Origin: Flavobacterium franklandianum
GTDB lineage: Bacteria > Bacteroidota > Bacteroidia > Flavobacteriales > Flavobacteriaceae
Reading direction: 5' to 3'
Assembly (NCBI RefSeq): GCF_007097365.1
Contig: NZ_VJZR01000005.1
Location: forward strand, 124,001 to 188,000
DNA length: 64,000 nt
In this document: in pieces, positions 56,657 through 64,000 of the stretch
Layout of the letters: the number at the start of each line of letters is the position of its first letter
How positions within the stretch are numbered: the first letter of the stretch is position 1
Position numbers and translations under genes: made by a program
Notes under the pieces: generated by a model
What the model was told of the DNA's origin: nothing
Database searches by the model: none
Seen by the model: only the letters and a program-made list of their open reading frames with translations

Positions 56657-56857
56657 CAAACTTTATTTATGATTTGTTACAAAAATATAAAAATATAACA
56701 GATATTGACGTATAAGTTAAAAAAGAAGTGATTCAAATACAGAGGATTTGTGTCGCTACACATTCAAGAATTAAATTTAAAAAAAGCGCAATATTTTTTT
56801 AAATAGAAAAATTTTAAATTTGATGATGTGCTAAACAAAGGAGTATGTGTAGAAATT

Positions 56858-56899
56858 AAAAAACCGTAATAGCTTTATTAATAGCTAATTACGGTTTTT
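56858..56899 (-). terminator. Terminator downstream of tRNA-Ala
   Basis: Stem ACCGTAAT-AGCT with AGCTAATTACGGT (one bulge) and a T tract on the minus strand directly follows the tRNA. Confidence 0.85.
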
Positions 56900-56904
56900 C
56901 TATG

Positions 56905-56978
56905 TGGAGAATATCGGATTCGAACCGACCACCTCTTGCCTGCCAGGCAAGCGCTCTAGCCAAATGAGCTAATCCCCC
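56905..56978 (-). tRNA. tRNA-Ala (GGC)
   Basis: The sequence folds as a cloverleaf: acceptor GGGGGAT / ATTCTCC, with the G3-U70 pair that defines alanine tRNA. Anticodon stem CTTGC / GCAAG encloses loop CTGGCAG (anticodon GGC), and GGTTCGAATCC is the T-arm. Discriminator is A; CCA is not encoded. Confidence 0.97.
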
Positions 56979-57083
56979 AATTGCAGGGCGCAAATATAAC
57001 ATTTATTTGCAGCAGAAAGCAAATTTCGAAAAAAAATATCTTGCTTACCTTAATATTTTTAACTTTACATCAAAATCTGTACA

Positions 57084-57848
57084 ATGGCACTACAAAACCC
57101 AAACGGGTTCCTCCTTACGACTATCGAAAATAAAATCGCAACCCTCGAGTTTGGGCATCCTGCGAGCAATTCTTTTCCAAGTAATTTGCTGAATCGACTG
57201 ACGAATGAACTCAATAATTTAAGCAATAATTCAGTAGTTTCGGTGATTGTTTTAAAAAGTAGTGGTTCGGGAGCGTTTTGTGCTGGTGCTTCATTTGATG
57301 AACTTTTGGCAGTTTCAAATCAGGAAGAAGCCACACAATTTTTTTCAGGTTTTGCCAATGTGTTGAATGCCATGCGCAACTGTTCGAAAATAATTATTGG
57401 TAGAATTCACGGAAAAGCCGTTGGTGGCGGAGTGGGAATTGTTGCTGCTTGCGATTATGCTTTGGCAACCACCGAAAGCACTATAAAATTATCCGAATTA
57501 GCCCTCGGGATTGGTCCATTTGTAATCGAACCAGCCGTGACGCGTAAAATAGGGAAAAGTGCTATGGCAGAAATGACCTTAGAAACCGAATGGAAATCGG
57601 CTTCTTGGGCAAACCAAAAAGGATTATTTGCCCAAATATTTGAAACCACAACCGAATTAGATTCAGAAATCTCGGCTTTCGCCAATAAATTAGCAAATTA
57701 CAACCCAGAAACCTTGGTCGAAATGAAAAAAATGTTTTGGGAAGGAACCGAAAATTGGAAGCCTTTATTATACGAAAGAGCCGAAATTTCGGGAAAATTA
57801 GTGCTGTCGGATTTTTCTAAAAAAGCTTTGAATCAATTTAAAAAATAA
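57084..57848 (+). CDS. Enoyl-CoA hydratase/isomerase family protein
   Basis: This 254-residue crotonase-fold protein has the oxyanion-hole region SGSGAFCAGASFDELLAV (about 57-74) and the second half RIHGKAVGGGVGIVAACDYALA (about 112-133). It resembles methylglutaconyl-CoA or 3-hydroxybutyryl-CoA hydratases. The active-site glutamate pair is not fully clear (LGIGPFVIEPAV). It is followed after 3 nt by a short membrane-protein gene, so the two are probably co-transcribed. Confidence 0.88.
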   Translation: MALQNPNGFLLTTIENKIATLEFGHPASNSFPSNLLNRLTNELNNLSNNSVVSVIVLKSSGSGAFCAGASFDELLAVSNQEEATQFFSGFANVLNAMRNCSKIIIGRIHGKAVGGGVGIVAACDYALATTESTIKLSELALGIGPFVIEPAVTRKIGKSAMAEMTLETEWKSASWANQKGLFAQIFETTTELDSEISAFANKLANYNPETLVEMKKMFWEGTENWKPLLYERAEISGKLVLSDFSKKALNQFKK

Positions 57849-57851
57849 GCA

Positions 57852-58028
57852 ATGACACAACTTATTTTACTTTTGCAACAAAACAATATTGAAGCAAAAT
57901 TAAAAAATTCTCCCGATAATGGTTATCAATTTGGAGTACTCATTGGTTCGTTTTTACCCTTTGTTTTATTGGTGGTTGTTGCTTATTGGATGTATTATCG
58001 GGCGAAAAAAGCAGACAGAAACAAGTAA
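57852..58028 (+). CDS. Small single-helix membrane protein (58 residues)
   Basis: A short ORF starts with ATG 3 nt after the hydratase stop and ends 32 nt before the QueD-type start. It encodes 58 residues: a polar N-terminus (about 1-26, with QQNN and KLKNSPDN), one strong hydrophobic helix (about 27-46, GVLIGSFLPFVLLVVVAYW), then a basic end (YYRAKKADRNK). Spacing and composition suggest a real gene. No family is recognised. Confidence 0.7.
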   Translation: MTQLILLLQQNNIEAKLKNSPDNGYQFGVLIGSFLPFVLLVVVAYWMYYRAKKADRNK

Positions 58029-58060
58029 ATTGACTAAATTTGTACTCAAATAAAAATAGA

Positions 58061-58510
58061 ATGAGCAAAATCAGGATTACAAAGCAGTTTGGTTTCGAAA
58101 CCGGTCACGCCCTATACGGTTATGATGGCAAGTGCAAAAACGTACACGGACACAGTTATAAATTGTCGGTTACCGTTATTGGCGAACCTATAAATGATGT
58201 GACAAACGTAAAAAATGGGATGGTAATTGATTTTACCGATTTAAAAAAAATAGTAAAAGAGGAAATCGTCGATCAGTTTGATCACGCCTCCGTTTTTAAT
58301 AAAAATACGCCTCATGTCGAATTGGCCAAAGAATTAGAATCTCGTGGTCACCACGTAATTTTAGTCGATTATCAGCCAACAAGCGAAAATATGGTAGTCG
58401 ATTTTTCGAAAAGAATCATCGGCAGATTGCCTCAAAACATTAAACTTTTTTCATTGAAATTACAAGAAACTGAATCTTCATTCGCCGAATGGTTTGCCAG
58501 TGATAATTAA
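58061..58510 (+). CDS. QueD / 6-pyruvoyltetrahydropterin synthase-like protein
   Basis: This 149-residue T-fold enzyme acts in queuosine or pterin synthesis. Zinc-binding histidines are in FETGHALYG and KNVHGHSYKL, and the catalytic Cys is in GKCKNVHGH. The late QLKLQETESS-type end (SLKLQETESSFAEWF) matches the family. The start is at 58061 (MSKIRITKQF), since the longer frame starts at TTG. Whether it makes carboxytetrahydropterin (QueD) is not decidable; no other queuosine genes lie nearby. Confidence 0.9.
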   Translation: MSKIRITKQFGFETGHALYGYDGKCKNVHGHSYKLSVTVIGEPINDVTNVKNGMVIDFTDLKKIVKEEIVDQFDHASVFNKNTPHVELAKELESRGHHVILVDYQPTSENMVVDFSKRIIGRLPQNIKLFSLKLQETESSFAEWFASDN

Positions 58511-58604
58511 ATTTGAAATTCCATAAATTGAAATTGCTATACCTGTTCACTATGGCTCGAGTCCAAATTCCGAATCTCGATATTTATAAATCAGTATTTA
58601 TCAA

Positions 58605-59378
58605 ATGACGCCCAACAAAAAAATATATTTCGCCTCGGACCAGCATTTTGGTGCGCCAACACCTGAATTGAGTTTCCCTAGAGAACAAAAATTCGTGGCT
58701 TGGCTCGACGAAGTCAAAAAAGACGCTGAAGCCATTTTCTTGTTAGGTGATTTATTCGATTTCTGGTTCGAATATAAAACCGTAGTTCCCAAAGGTTATA
58801 TTCGAGTTTTGGGCAAATTGGCCGAAATTCGAGATAGTGGCATTCCCATTTATTTCTTTGTGGGCAACCATGATTTATGGATGAATGATTATTTCCAGAA
58901 AGTGCTAGATATTCCTACATTTCGTGATAATCAAGAATACACTTTCAACGGAAAAACCTTTCTTATTGGTCACGGAGACGGGAAAGGTCCTGGCGACAAA
59001 GGGTACAAACGAATGAAAAAAGTATTTACACATCCGGTCTCCAAATGGCTTTATCGATGGCTTCATCCTGATATTGGAATGAAACTGGCGCAATATCTTT
59101 CTGTGAAAAACAAGCTCATTTCAGGAGATGAAGATGTGAAATTTCTTGGCGAAGAAAACGAATGGCTCATTTTGTATTCCAAAAGAAAACTGGAAACCAA
59201 ACATTACCATTACCTTGTTTTTGGCCACCGCCATTTGCCTATGATAGTTTCCGTTGGAGAAAACTCCGAATATATTAATCTAGGTGACTGGATTGATTAT
59301 TTTACGTATGGCGTCTTTGATGGCGAAACTTTTGAATTGAAGACTTTTGAACAAGTTGCTATTTTACCCAAAAAATAG
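58605..59378 (+). CDS. lpxH: UDP-2,3-diacylglucosamine diphosphatase
   Basis: This 257-residue metallophosphoesterase of lipid A synthesis has motifs DQHFGAPT (about 11-18), LLGDLFDFWFEYK (about 45-57), FVGNHDLWM and the GHGDG and FGHRHLPM ends. It hydrolyses UDP-diacylglucosamine to lipid X. Length matches the Bacteroidota form (about 250). Confidence 0.93.
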   Translation: MTPNKKIYFASDQHFGAPTPELSFPREQKFVAWLDEVKKDAEAIFLLGDLFDFWFEYKTVVPKGYIRVLGKLAEIRDSGIPIYFFVGNHDLWMNDYFQKVLDIPTFRDNQEYTFNGKTFLIGHGDGKGPGDKGYKRMKKVFTHPVSKWLYRWLHPDIGMKLAQYLSVKNKLISGDEDVKFLGEENEWLILYSKRKLETKHYHYLVFGHRHLPMIVSVGENSEYINLGDWIDYFTYGVFDGETFELKTFEQVAILPKK

Positions 59379-59390
59379 AAAAATAAGAAA

Positions 59391-60287
59391 ATGAACGAAG
59401 ATTACATCAAACGAATAAACACCATTTTACTATTCATTGATAAAAATCTGGACTCGGAATTATCGTTAGAAATTGTCGCCAATGTCGGTTTTTATTCTCC
59501 CTTTCATTTGCATCGAATTTTCAAAGCGATAACCAATGAAACTATAAATTCGTATATCACCCGCAAAAGAATTGAAAAAACAGCATCGATACTTTTGCAT
59601 CAAAAAAACATATCCATCACGGAACTTTCCCTTCAATACGGATTTAAAAGCAACTCCTCGTTTACAAGAACATTCAAGAAATTTTACGGAATTAGTCCTT
59701 CCGAATTTAGAAAATCAAAGCCAAAATATAGCAAGATTCGTCAAGTCGAAAGCAAGAATGGACAAGAAAACGGATTGTCAGATGACTATATTTGCAACAT
59801 TGATAACCTTATCAATTGGATTAAAATGAACGCAAAAATTGAAATCAAAGAAATGCCAAAGCTAGAATTGGCTTTTATCACACAAATTGGACCCGAAGGT
59901 TTGGGAAATGCTTACGCCAAACTGATGAAATGGGCTGTTCCAAAAGGTCTTTTGACGGAAAATTCGAAAATGGCAACCATTTATCACGACAGTTATAAAA
60001 TCACCGAACCCGAAAAAGTTAGAATGAGTGCTTCCCTGATTTTAAACGAAAAAACCGAAGTTAGCGGAGAAATCGGCCTGACAACAATCGAAAAAGGGAA
60101 GTTTATTGTGGGTCATTTTGAAATTGGAATCCAAGAATTTGAAAAATCTTGGACCGCTCTTTTTATTTGGATGAACGAAAACGGATATAAAAAAGCAGAT
60201 CGAAATCTGTTTGAAATATACCATAACAACTTTAATGAACATCCTGAAAAAATAGCTATTGTTGATTTTTATATTCCCATTGAATAG
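59391..60287 (+). CDS. AraC-family regulator with GyrI-like effector domain
   Basis: This 298-residue regulator has an AraC double helix-turn-helix at the N-terminus (about 5-105; IVANVGFYSPFHLHRIFK and ITELSLQYGFKSNSSFTRTF). A GyrI-like small-molecule-binding domain follows from about 140 to 298 (MPKLELAFITQIGPEG, then FIVGHFEIGIQEFEKSW). Such pairings bind drug-like compounds and control exporters or stress genes. It starts 12 nt after lpxH, so it might share its transcript. Confidence 0.92.
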   Translation: MNEDYIKRINTILLFIDKNLDSELSLEIVANVGFYSPFHLHRIFKAITNETINSYITRKRIEKTASILLHQKNISITELSLQYGFKSNSSFTRTFKKFYGISPSEFRKSKPKYSKIRQVESKNGQENGLSDDYICNIDNLINWIKMNAKIEIKEMPKLELAFITQIGPEGLGNAYAKLMKWAVPKGLLTENSKMATIYHDSYKITEPEKVRMSASLILNEKTEVSGEIGLTTIEKGKFIVGHFEIGIQEFEKSWTALFIWMNENGYKKADRNLFEIYHNNFNEHPEKIAIVDFYIPIE

Positions 60288-60305
60288 CCTTTGAAAGGAG
60301 AAAAA

Positions 60306-60329
60306 CTAATCTTTAAACACAAAGGTTAG
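60306..60329 (+). terminator. Hairpin after the AraC/GyrI gene
   Basis: A 9-bp stem CTAATCTTT / AAAGGTTAG with one G-U pair and a 6-nt loop lies 18 nt after the stop. No strong T tract follows. Confidence 0.45.
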
Positions 60330-60421
60330 AATATGGAACGGCCAAAATAAAGTTGTTTTCCTTATTTTAAAAGCATCAACAAGTCACTAGATTCGGCAAA
60401 AAATCTGTGTTATAATCATTC

Positions 60422-60475
60422 CAAATTTTTTATCAACAATTCCCAAAATTAACTTTTTATCCACACCACAATTAT
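60422..60475 (+). repeat. 54-bp dispersed repeat, copy 2
   Basis: 52 of 54 bases match 21942-21995. It carries TTATCAACA (60430-60438) and a perfect DnaA-box consensus TTATCCACA (60457-60465). It ends 23 nt before umuC. Confidence 0.85.
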
Positions 60476-60498
60476 GGACTATTGAGTAATTTTACAAA

Positions 60499-61773
60499 AT
60501 GTATGCTTTAGTCGATTGCAATAATTTTTACGCTTCCTGCGAACGTGTTTTTCAACCGAAATTCAACGGAAAACCCGTTGCGATATTATCTAACAACGAC
60601 GGCTGCGTGATTTCCAGAAGCAACGAAGCCAAAGCTGTGGGCATTCCAATGGGAGCTCCAGCATTTCAAATCAAGGAATTGATCAAAGAAAAAAAGGTCA
60701 AGATTTTCTCTTCCAATTATGCGTTGTACGGCGATTTGAGTAATAGAGTGATGGCAATTTTAGGTCAGTTTACGCCTAATCTGGAAATTTACAGCATTGA
60801 CGAAGCCTTCCTGAATTTTGATGGCATGACCATTTCTGATTATCATAATTATGGTGTTCAAATAAAAACTAGAATCCAAAAATGGGTCGGAATTCCAGTT
60901 TGTGTTGGCTTTGCCGAAACCAAGGCTTTATCGAAAGTGGCCAATAAAATTGCCAAAAAATTTCAGGACAGAACCCAAGGTGTTTATGTGATTGACACCG
61001 AAGAAAAACGAATCAAAGCCTTGAAATGGACCAAGATTGAAGACGTTTGGGGCATTGGCTATCGAATGACTAAAAAAGTAAAATTGCGAAATATCAACAC
61101 TGCTTTCGATTTTGTTCAGCCGCAACACGAAGCTTGGATCAAGAAAGAAATGGGCGTTGTGGGAATGCGGTTGAAATATGAACTCGAAGGGAAATCAGTT
61201 TTGGACTTAGACTCCATTCCCGACCAAAAGAAAAGCATTGCCGTTACCCGAAGTTTTCCCAAACAAATCGCCGATTTTGATTTGTTGCGCGAACGCGTGG
61301 CGACTTTTGCCTCGGTTTGTGCCGAGAAATTGCGAAAGCAAAAATCTTGTTGCCACACGATTATTGTAATGTTGGTCATTGACAAACACAGCATTCAAAC
61401 CTCGAAATATTATTTTACTATGGCGGTTACCTTGCCATTTGCGACCCATTCGACCTTAACTATTTCGAACACAGCGATTGATATATTGAAAAAATTATAC
61501 AAAGGAAACGAAAACATAAAGTTCAAAAAAGCAGGCGTAATCGTCACCGAATTGATTGACGAAGACCGAAAACAATTTCAATTATTCGATGAAGAAAACC
61601 CAAAACATTTGGCTTTGATGCAAGTTATGGATAAATTGAACAACAAAATTGGCGACAAAAAAGTAAAATTGGCTACCCAAAATTTAAATCTCACTTGGAA
61701 CATGAATCAGAATCATTTATCACCAAGATATACTACGAACTTCAACGATATTCTCGAAATACAATGTCAATAA
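60499..61773 (+). CDS. umuC: Y-family DNA polymerase, UmuC-like
   Basis: This 424-residue translesion polymerase has catalytic motifs VDCNNFYASCERVF (about 5-18) and YSIDEAFLNFDG (about 99-110) with the two acidic residues. The little-finger domain and C-terminal UmuC region complete the usual 420-residue length. Its last 10 nt overlap the start of the umuD-like gene. Here umuC comes first, the reverse of the enterobacterial umuDC order. Confidence 0.95.
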   Translation: MYALVDCNNFYASCERVFQPKFNGKPVAILSNNDGCVISRSNEAKAVGIPMGAPAFQIKELIKEKKVKIFSSNYALYGDLSNRVMAILGQFTPNLEIYSIDEAFLNFDGMTISDYHNYGVQIKTRIQKWVGIPVCVGFAETKALSKVANKIAKKFQDRTQGVYVIDTEEKRIKALKWTKIEDVWGIGYRMTKKVKLRNINTAFDFVQPQHEAWIKKEMGVVGMRLKYELEGKSVLDLDSIPDQKKSIAVTRSFPKQIADFDLLRERVATFASVCAEKLRKQKSCCHTIIVMLVIDKHSIQTSKYYFTMAVTLPFATHSTLTISNTAIDILKKLYKGNENIKFKKAGVIVTELIDEDRKQFQLFDEENPKHLALMQVMDKLNNKIGDKKVKLATQNLNLTWNMNQNHLSPRYTTNFNDILEIQCQ

Positions 61774-62204
61774 AAAAAGAGCCCAAACTAAGTTTCTTCC
61801 GTCCTGTTTTGAATAGTGAAGTCCGAATTCCGTTAATTAAGGAAGGCGTTTCGGCAGGATTTCCCTCGCCTGCAATTGATTTTATGGAAAACAGCATCGA
61901 TTTGAATACGGCTTTGTGCAAAAATCCTTTGGCCACTTTCTACATCAAAGTCAAAGGAAATTCGATGATTGACGCTGGCATCAACGACAAAGATGTGTTG
62001 GTCGTAGATAGAAGTTTGGAACCTCAAAACAATAAAATTGCCATTTGTTTTATCGACGGCGAATTTACCGTAAAACGCATCCAACTCGAACAAGACTGCT
62101 TATATCTAATGCCCGAAAACCCCAATTATCCTCCCATAAAAGTCACCGAAGAAAATCAATTAATCATTTGGGGAATTGTGACTTATGTGATAAAGAAGGT
62201 ATGA
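61764..62204 (+). CDS. umuD: UmuD-like self-cleaving S24 peptidase
   Basis: This 146-residue S24 protein has the self-cleavage site at Ala31-Gly32 (VSAGFPSPAID), the catalytic Ser67 (KGNSMID) and Lys104 (FTVKRI). It lacks a DNA-binding domain, so it is UmuD-like rather than LexA. It probably activates the partner polymerase after RecA-stimulated cleavage. A partial copy of its 3' end lies about 55 nt after the stop. Confidence 0.93.
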   Translation: MSIKKEPKLSFFRPVLNSEVRIPLIKEGVSAGFPSPAIDFMENSIDLNTALCKNPLATFYIKVKGNSMIDAGINDKDVLVVDRSLEPQNNKIAICFIDGEFTVKRIQLEQDCLYLMPENPNYPPIKVTEENQLIIWGIVTYVIKKV

Positions 62205-62256
62205 GGGAATAAGTAACGTGTTAAGAAAATCGAATAATGGTAATGCGTTTTAAAAC

Positions 62257-62300
62257 CAATTAATCATTTTGGAGAATTGTGACTTATGTGATAAAAAGTA
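62257..62300 (+). pseudogene. Duplicated fragment of the umuD 3' end
   Basis: 44 nt closely match 62157-62201 at the end of umuD (with a shared ATTGTGACTTATGTGATAAA core). A one-base insertion shifts the frame, so it does not code. The fragment lies between umuD and the tRNA-Leu terminator. Confidence 0.82.
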
Positions 62301-62308
62301 TAAAACCA

Positions 62309-62338
62309 AAAAAGCCCCTTCTTTCGAAGAGGCTTTTG
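62309..62338 (-). terminator. Terminator of tRNA-Leu
   Basis: The stem AAAAGCC-CTTC with GAAG-GGCTTTT around a short loop gives a T run on the minus strand directly after the tRNA. Confidence 0.85.
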
Positions 62339-62418
62339 TACCCGGAGCCGGAGTCGAACCGGCACGGTTTCCCACAGGTGTTTGAGACCAGCGCGTCTAC
62401 CAATTCCGCCATCCGGGC
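62339..62418 (-). tRNA. tRNA-Leu (CAA)
   Basis: This class II tRNA has acceptor GCCCGGA pairing with TCCGGGT (G1-U72), the D-arm GGCGGAATTGGTAGACGC, anticodon loop CTCAAAC (CAA) and T-arm GGTTCGACTCC; the variable arm is present. The anticodon stem CTGGT / ACCTG has a T-T mismatch at its second pair, which is unusual. Confidence 0.93.
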
Positions 62419-62576
62419 GAAGCAGACAGAAATAACGACAGTTATTTCACGCAATAAAGAGATATTTAGTGGTAGCTAAACATCTTTTTCCTTTAACACG
62501 GTGCAAATGTAATAATAAAATTAAAGATTCTAATAAAAATACTCTAATTTTTCCTTTCAGAGTTCGATTTTATTCC

Positions 62577-62584
62577 TAAATTTG
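62577..62584 (+). promoter_or_regulatory. -7 box of the prs promoter
   Basis: TAAATTTG matches TAnnTTTG. The predicted leader to prs is about 110 nt. No clear -33 TTG was found. Confidence 0.4.
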
Positions 62585-62702
62585 CACCTCGGTAAAACGA
62601 AACACACTAACTAACTACATTCGAGGCGATTATATTTTTATAGGTTTTTACAAAAGTAAGCCTGAATTATAGCCGCACAACCGAATAAAAACAACAAACT
62701 AA

Positions 62703-63644
62703 ATGTCACACTTAGAGCCAGAAGCTAAAATTTTTGCATGTTCACAAAGTGTTTATCTCGCAGAGGTAATAGCCAAAGAATATGGAATCCCTTTAGGCAA
62801 AGTTACGATGTCGAAATATAGTGATGGTGAATTTCAGCCATCTTATGAAGAATCAATCCGTGGTTTACGCGTATTTATTGTTTGTTCAACATTTCCGAGT
62901 GCCGATAATTTAATGGAATTATTGCTTATGATAGATGCTGCAAAACGCGCATCGGCAAGACACATTACAGCAGTAATGCCTTATTTTGGTTGGGCAAGAC
63001 AAGACAGAAAAGACAAGCCAAGAGTTCCGATTGGAGCTAAATTAGTGGCTAAATTATTAGAAACTGCCGGCGCAACACGAATTATGACGATGGATTTGCA
63101 TGCAGACCAAATTCAAGGATTCTTTGAAAAGCCAGTGGATCACCTTTTTGCTTCGACAATATTTTTGCCGTATGTAAACAGTTTAGGATTGGACAATTTG
63201 ACTATTGCATCACCGGATATGGGAGGTTCCAAAAGAGCTTATGCGTATTCAAAATTTTTAGAGTCGGATGTGGTAATTTGCTACAAACAGCGAAAAGAAG
63301 CCAACATCATCGACACTATGGAGTTGATTGGTGAAGTAAAAGGCAAAAATGTAATTTTGGTTGACGACATGATTGATACCGGAGGCACATTGGCGAAAGC
63401 CGCAGATTTAATGATCGAAAAAGGAGCATTGAGCGTGAGAGCGATTTGCACACACGCTATCTTATCGGGCGGTGCTTACGAAAAAATAGAAAATTCTAAA
63501 TTACTGGAATTAATTGTTACTGATTCTATTCCGTTGAAGAAGAAATCAAACAAAATAAAAGTGGTGAGTTGTGCGCCTCTTTTTGCCGAAGTAATGTACA
63601 TGGTACACCACAACAATTCTATTAGTGGGAAATTTTTGATGTAG
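62703..63644 (+). CDS. prs: Ribose-phosphate pyrophosphokinase
   Basis: This 313-residue class I PRPP synthetase makes PRPP from ribose 5-phosphate and ATP for nucleotide, His and Trp synthesis. Seen are KYSDGEFQPSYEESIRG (about 39-55), the MTMDLHADQIQGFF segment and the PRPP-binding loop VDDMIDTGGTLAKA. Length matches bacterial Prs (about 310-320). It is followed after 90 bp by the L25 gene, the usual neighbour in many bacteria. Confidence 0.97.
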   Translation: MSHLEPEAKIFACSQSVYLAEVIAKEYGIPLGKVTMSKYSDGEFQPSYEESIRGLRVFIVCSTFPSADNLMELLLMIDAAKRASARHITAVMPYFGWARQDRKDKPRVPIGAKLVAKLLETAGATRIMTMDLHADQIQGFFEKPVDHLFASTIFLPYVNSLGLDNLTIASPDMGGSKRAYAYSKFLESDVVICYKQRKEANIIDTMELIGEVKGKNVILVDDMIDTGGTLAKAADLMIEKGALSVRAICTHAILSGGAYEKIENSKLLELIVTDSIPLKKKSNKIKVVSCAPLFAEVMYMVHHNNSISGKFLM

Positions 63645-63734
63645 GAAAAGAAAGAGGGAAGACAGGAGATGGAAGTCAAAAACGTTAGAAAAAAGAAGAG
63701 TTTTAATAATAATTAACTATATAAATTTTTTACA

Positions 63735-64000
63735 ATGAAATCGATTACAATTAAAGGATCAGAAAGAGAAAGCGTGGGCAAAGTTGCGACTAAAGCCTTA
63801 CGTAATGCTGGAGCGGTTCCTTGCGTTATATACGGAGGAAGTCAACCAGTGCATTTTTCAGCAGACGAAAGAGCATTCAAAACCTTGGTTTACACCCCAA
63901 ACGCACACACAGTTGTGATTGAGCTTGGAGACAAAACATTTCAGGCTATTTTACAAGACATTCAGGTACACCCTGTGTCTGACAGAATTTTACACATTGA
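63735..64000 (+). CDS. rplY: Ribosomal protein L25/Ctc, partial
   Basis: The reading frame begins with [20 protein letters not shown] and continues past the window end, giving 88 codons. The opening and the [14 protein letters not shown] segment are typical of the 5S-RNA-binding L25 domain. In Bacteroidota the protein is commonly the long CTC form (about 200 residues), but the C-terminal part lies outside. Confidence 0.93.
   Translation, partial: MKSITIKGSERESVGKVATKALRNAGAVPCVIYGGSQPVHFSADERAFKTLVYTPNAHTVVIELGDKTFQAILQDIQVHPVSDRILHI

Noticed and set aside
60422..60475. Replication origin suggested by DnaA-box-like sites
   Set aside because: Only two sites are present in each copy and the two copies lie 38 kb apart, without an AT-rich unwinding region or dnaA/dnaN nearby. 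An origin is not supported.

Overview
The window reads as a contiguous piece of a Flavobacterium-like chromosome (Bacteroidota). The evidence is low G+C, promoters of the Bacteroidota type (TTG, about 20 nt, TAnnTTTG), a split 14-gene nuo operon with a short NuoG, a DnaE polymerase carrying its own N-terminal exonuclease, a long acidic tail on ribosomal protein S16, and many short dispersed palindromes in the gaps. Most of it is housekeeping DNA. No phage, full insertion sequence, rRNA operon or CRISPR array is visible.

Layout: 0.1-4.7 kb holds an exported aldo/keto reductase, a TlpA-like thioredoxin, aspS and a cold-shock gene. 4.8-18.3 kb is the complete respiratory complex I operon nuoA-N, with a promoter at its head and a terminator at its end. 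18.3-20.6 kb has an MBOAT O-acyltransferase with an SGNH-type partner. 20.6-24.7 kb is a loose region with a small XRE regulator, a PEGA lipoprotein, a Gfo/Idh oxidoreductase, a secreted protein and an AraC regulator. 24.8-28.3 kb (minus strand) carries a DUF2062 protein, an MFS exporter and recJ. 28.6-35.4 kb has adenine deaminase, a HopJ-family protein and the giant dnaE. 36.2-41.5 kb is a leucine biosynthesis cluster: leuC, leuD, a small ABM-domain protein, a LeuA-like synthase and leuB. 41.6-44.8 kb has an RRM protein, a lipoprotein, rpsP, rimM and a TrmN6-like methyltransferase.

44.8-47.0 kb is the most unusual stretch. Two AT-rich genes, one for a secreted protein with a cysteine-rich tail, lie between the methyltransferase gene and a second partial copy of that gene's 3' end. 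47.1-50.1 kb carries an acyl-CoA dehydrogenase, a DUF3050 protein and an SGNH lipoprotein. 50.1-56.7 kb (minus strand) holds Fe-S genes (ferredoxin, NifU-like, Mrp), an alkyltransferase-like repair protein, a LysE exporter, trmB, hpf and a prolyl oligopeptidase, followed by tRNA-Ala. 57-64 kb has an enoyl-CoA hydratase, a 58-residue membrane protein, a QueD/PTPS protein, lpxH, an AraC/GyrI regulator, umuC-umuD, tRNA-Leu, prs and the start of the L25 gene.

The strongest leads are: duplicated 3' gene ends (trmN6 and umuD); the cysteine-rich secreted protein with a strong hairpin behind its gene; a 54-bp near-identical repeat with DnaA-box-like sequences upstream of both umuC and an oxidoreductase gene; a compact structured-RNA candidate between nuoH and nuoI; an MFS exporter and DUF2062 gene in the same frame separated by a single stop codon; and several families of intergenic inverted repeats. 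All functions are read from sequence motifs; no database search was run.
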